A stretch of 64,000 bases of DNA, taken from NCBI RefSeq assembly GCF_900114565.1, contig NZ_FOTM01000016.1, forward strand, positions 21,574 through 85,573. Reading direction: 5' to 3'. The position numbers and the translations under genes are program-made. This document shows positions 61,495 to 64,000 of the stretch, piece after piece (position 1 is the first letter of the stretch; each line of letters begins with the position of its first letter). Source of the stretch: Leifsonia sp. CL147 (GTDB lineage Bacteria > Actinomycetota > Actinomycetes > Actinomycetales > Microbacteriaceae). Under the pieces are notes generated by a model. The model worked only from the letters and a program-made list of their open reading frames with translations. It had not been told where the DNA came from and made no database searches.

Positions 61495-62019
61495 CTACCC
61501 CGCGGCCGGGTACACGAGGTGCCCGTCGAGCACGCGTGCGCGCGGGTTGAGCACGGCCGGACGTACGGAGGCGGGCGACAGGATGTCGAAGACCTCGACG
61601 CCCGCGGTGAGCAGCGCATCGGTGACGAGGCGGCGGTGGCACCGCCACGGGACGGCCTCTCTGCACATGATCGCCGGCCGGCGCACCTCCGCCAGCGCGA
61701 TCAGCTCCGCAAGTCCCTCGGCGAACTCATCGGTCGCCAGGTAGTCCGCGTACGCCCGGAAGGCGGCCACCTGCCAGTAGTCGTTGGGGCTGGCGACGCC
61801 CGCAGGGGTGTGGCGCCGTCCGCCGAGTCTCGGGAGCCAGCGGTACTCGATATCGGACGGCAGGGCGGCGGCGATCGCCTCCCGGTTCCACTGCGGGAGC
61901 CGGCGCGACGACGGGAAGTGCCGGATGTCGGCCAGCGCCGTCACGCCGTTCGCGCGCAGCATCCCGAGCACCTCGTCGAAGCTGCGTGTCGAGTGCCCGA
62001 TCGTGTAGACCGTCGTCAT
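61495..62019 (-). CDS. DUF488 family protein
   Basis: A 174-residue protein with the DUF488 signature: VYTIGHSTRSFDEVLGML at the start, ADIRHFPSSRRLPQWN, LPRLGGRRH and IMCREAVPWRCHRRLV, which includes the conserved Cys and His. The function is unknown; the fold has been linked to DNA or nucleotide chemistry. ATG at 62019. It is separated from the toxin locus by 176 bases and returns to host-like codon bias. Confidence 0.88.
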   Translation of the reverse strand: MTTVYTIGHSTRSFDEVLGMLRANGVTALADIRHFPSSRRLPQWNREAIAAALPSDIEYRWLPRLGGRRHTPAGVASPNDYWQVAAFRAYADYLATDEFAEGLAELIALAEVRRPAIMCREAVPWRCHRRLVTDALLTAGVEVFDILSPASVRPAVLNPRARVLDGHLVYPAAG

Positions 62020-62059
62020 CGATCAGGAGCGTGCGCTCCCGGCGGTGCGGGCCGGCGGC

Positions 62060-63040
62060 TCAGGTCCGGCGTCGCAGGCGCGGCTCGGTGGTGTCGGGCC
62101 CCGGAGGCCGCGGCGGTGCCTCCGGCATCGCGGGAGCGGCCGGACCGGTGCGCAGCAGGCGGGCGTGGAGCACATCACCGATGAACAGGTCGTAGAGGAG
62201 CACGCCGATCACGCCGCCGATGAGTGGACCCAGGATCGGCACCCAGAGGTACCAGCTGAACCAGGGCCCGTTCCCCGGCACCGCGAGGTCGCCCCATCCA
62301 CCGAGCCAGGCCAGCAGCCGCGGGCCGAGGTCACGCGCCGGATTGATGGCGTAGCCCGCGTTCGCGCCGTAGGACATTCCGATGGCGGCGACGGCGAAGC
62401 CGACGATCAGCGGCCCGAGGTTCGCCTTGACCGCTGTGTTGCGGAGGTCGATGACCGCGACGATCAGCATCACGAGGAACATCGTGCCGACGATCTGGTC
62501 GAACAGCGGACCCCACATGTTGCCCTTGAAGTAGGGCGCCGGGAAGGTCGCGAAGATCGAGAAGGACGCGAGGGTGTGCCCGTTGGTCTTGGGGCCCTTG
62601 CTCGCCGCATCGAACGTGTTGATCGCGGCCACGTACACGCCGAGAACGAGTGCGGCACCGACGAACGCCCCGAGCAGCTGGGACAGCATGTACGGCAGCA
62701 CCTTCACCCAGGCGAAACCACGGCGGACGGCGAAAGCCAGGGTGACCGCGGGGTTGAGGTGGGCGCCGCTGACACCACCGGCCACGTAGACGCCGAACAC
62801 GACGGCCAGTGCCCATCCCCAGGTGATGAGGAGCCAGTCGCCGGAACCGAGGAAGAAGGTGGTCGGGCCGCTCGTACGGCCGGAACCGGGAAGGGCGGCC
62901 ACCGCCATGGCGACCACGCCGTCGCCGAAGGCGATCAGCACGAAGGTCCCGAGGAACTCTGCGAGGCATTCGCCCCAGAGCCCGCCTCGTCGTTTCAGTC
63001 CCGAGCCTCTGACAAGCACGGGAATCGTGTCATCCGTCAT
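62060..63040 (-). CDS. Aquaglyceroporin (MIP family, GlpF-like)
   Basis: A 326-residue channel with six spans and two half-helices. The two NPA boxes are HLNPAVTLAF and YAINPARDLGPR. The Asp after the second NPAR is typical of glycerol facilitators rather than water channels. It has a long loop (~170-200) and a Pro-rich C-terminal tail of ~45 residues. It should let glycerol and small polyols cross the membrane. The ATG at 63040 has GGAGG seven bases upstream. Confidence 0.93.
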   Translation of the reverse strand: MTDDTIPVLVRGSGLKRRGGLWGECLAEFLGTFVLIAFGDGVVAMAVAALPGSGRTSGPTTFFLGSGDWLLITWGWALAVVFGVYVAGGVSGAHLNPAVTLAFAVRRGFAWVKVLPYMLSQLLGAFVGAALVLGVYVAAINTFDAASKGPKTNGHTLASFSIFATFPAPYFKGNMWGPLFDQIVGTMFLVMLIVAVIDLRNTAVKANLGPLIVGFAVAAIGMSYGANAGYAINPARDLGPRLLAWLGGWGDLAVPGNGPWFSWYLWVPILGPLIGGVIGVLLYDLFIGDVLHARLLRTGPAAPAMPEAPPRPPGPDTTEPRLRRRT

Positions 63041-63171
63041 TTGCACACCTCCGGGAGGAGTCGGCGCCGCATCGCGCCGTCAGCACATAGTGTCCACCCG
63101 TCGTTGCGGTTACGCAATGAATGAATGTCATCCGGTTTGCGCCGCCGGCGGATGCGGTGGGCCGGGGCGTC

Positions 63172-63567
63172 CTAGCGGCCGTCGCTGGATTCGAAGTTCT
63201 CCAGTCCCACCGCCTGCCGCAGCTCGCGTGCGTCCTCGGGCAGGTTCTGGCTCTCCATGAGGTCGGAGAGCGAGTCGGCGATCGCGTTCAGCTTCTGCTG
63301 GATGGCCTGATCGGCGCGCTCCTGGCTGTTCTGCAGCAGCGCCACGAGAAGGAACGTGATGATCGTCGTCGCTGTATTGATGATCAGCTGCCACGTGTCC
63401 ACGCTCCTCAGCACGAAGTACGAGGGCGCCCAGATCACCACCAGGAGGACGCAGAACGCGAAGAACCAGGCCCGGCTCGCGACCTTCGACGCCTTGTCCG
63501 CGAAGCGGTCGAACCAGCCGATCTCCGGACTGACGTCGCTCGGCATCACGATCTTCTTCTCAGTCAT
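63172..63567 (-). CDS. Low-affinity iron permease (Fet4)-like membrane protein
   Basis: A 131-residue protein with two close spans (AWFFAFCVLLVVIWAPSYFVL and WQLIINTATTIITFLLVALLQ) followed by a charged helix (DQAIQQKLNAIADSL). TTIITFLLVALLQNSQ-RD-A is the hallmark of the PF04120 family, named after yeast Fet4 but of uncertain role in bacteria. ATG at 63567. A CCTCCCTTTCCG motif lies in its upstream region (near 63635). Confidence 0.85.
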   Translation of the reverse strand: MTEKKIVMPSDVSPEIGWFDRFADKASKVASRAWFFAFCVLLVVIWAPSYFVLRSVDTWQLIINTATTIITFLLVALLQNSQERADQAIQQKLNAIADSLSDLMESQNLPEDARELRQAVGLENFESSDGR

Positions 63568-63673
63568 CCCAGCCTCCCTGATGAGCCCACTGTCGCTCTC
63601 TCCACCCTCACCCCGCCCCGGTCTCCGGGTCCACGCCTCCCTTTCCGGCCCGTTGTGGATGCTCCTATTGCTG

Positions 63674-64000
63674 TCAAGCGGCCTGCGGTGTTTCGAGTTG
63701 AGCGAGCGCGAGGTTCGCGCGTTGTTCGAGTTCGGGGTCGGCGCGGGTGCCGATCTCGAGTCGTCGTAGCCGCTGGTAGGGGACGCCGAGCGTTGCGGCG
63801 AGGACACTGATCGGTGTGCCGATCGCCTGTCGGCGTGCCCGGAGTTCGCGTCCGACCGGGTTGTCGGTGGCGGGGTTGAGCAGGGCGGCATAAACCTCGT
63901 TCGCGACGTGTCGTTTCAGGCAACGCATGATGTCGCGGTCGGTGAGTTGCTCCGCGCGGCGCCGTTCGAAGTAGGCCATTGTGCGGGGCTCACGGTGCCG
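63674..64000 (-). mobile_element. IS110-family transposase, C-terminal part (cut by window edge)
   Basis: The minus-strand frame is open to base 64000, so the transposase continues outside. It reads RHREPRTMAYFERRRAEQLT then RDIMRCLKRHVANEVY, the RRxAEGLSxREIxRCLKRYVAREVY region found near the end of many actinobacterial IS110 transposases. A further ~60 residues (NPVGRELRARRQAIGTPISV onward) look like an HTH-bearing extension. The end lies at 63674. No terminal inverted repeats were identified, as expected for IS110. Confidence 0.7.

Overview
The window is about 69-70 percent GC by eye, with dense genes, strong GC3 bias, many GTG starts, ATGA/GTGA stop-start overlaps, an HspR/HAIR heat-shock circuit and an IS110-type transposase end. 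This fits a high-GC actinobacterium, most likely Microbacteriaceae (Leifsonia-like). That assignment is inference from style and gene content. No rRNA or tRNA gene, no CRISPR array and no ESX/T7SS core machinery gene was seen.

Layout. 1-1449: 3' end of a secreted carbohydrate-active protein. 1.5-7.5 kb: CsbD stress protein, PQQ-propeller lipoprotein, an ArsR-type sensor with a CDF metal exporter, an LCP cell-wall ligase and a small two-TM protein. 7.7-13.0 kb: a CitA/CitB-like two-component system divergent from a NitT/TauT-type ABC importer, closed by a strong terminator. 13.2-16.4 kb: a lower-GC island holding a four-gene LXG-type polymorphic-toxin operon (two helical helper proteins, the LXG toxin, a lipoprotein immunity candidate) between truncated gene remnants. 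16.4-19.0 kb: dcd, two hypothetical or glycosidase-like genes, idi. 19.0-22.5 kb: two divergent MarR-like regulators swollen by low-complexity inserts, and a TMEM175-type channel. 22.9-26.8 kb: MFS exporter, a Pro-rich membrane protein and a (p)ppGpp synthetase-like protein. 27.0-31.2 kb: dnaK-grpE-dnaJ-hspR behind two HAIR operators; a third HAIR site precedes clpB at 43.4 kb.

31.4-47.9 kb is metabolic: a phosphodiesterase-like secreted enzyme, isochorismatase-like hydrolase, threonine-to-glycine route (tdh-kbl), esterase, methyltransferase, GDPD-like protein, APC permease, clpB, an alcohol dehydrogenase and a nitroreductase. 48.1-54.3 kb is a sugar-uptake locus: GH2 glycosidase and LacI regulator divergent from an SBP plus two ABC permeases, with matching LacI-type operators on both sides. 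54.5-57.8 kb: a DUF6421 / SDR / threonine-aldolase operon. 58.2-61.3 kb: a second lower-GC locus with a tiny secreted peptide plus membrane protein, and a WXG-type toxin with its partner and internally duplicated membrane immunity candidates. 61.5-64.0 kb: DUF488, aquaglyceroporin, Fet4-like protein and the transposase fragment.

A second layer of structure is intergenic. Long palindromes and short tandem arrays recur, mostly between convergent gene ends, in at least three sequence families. They are the most systematic unexplained signal here. The two toxin-immunity loci without local secretion machinery are the strongest candidates for an undescribed biological system. All family names are from reading the sequence; no database search was run.
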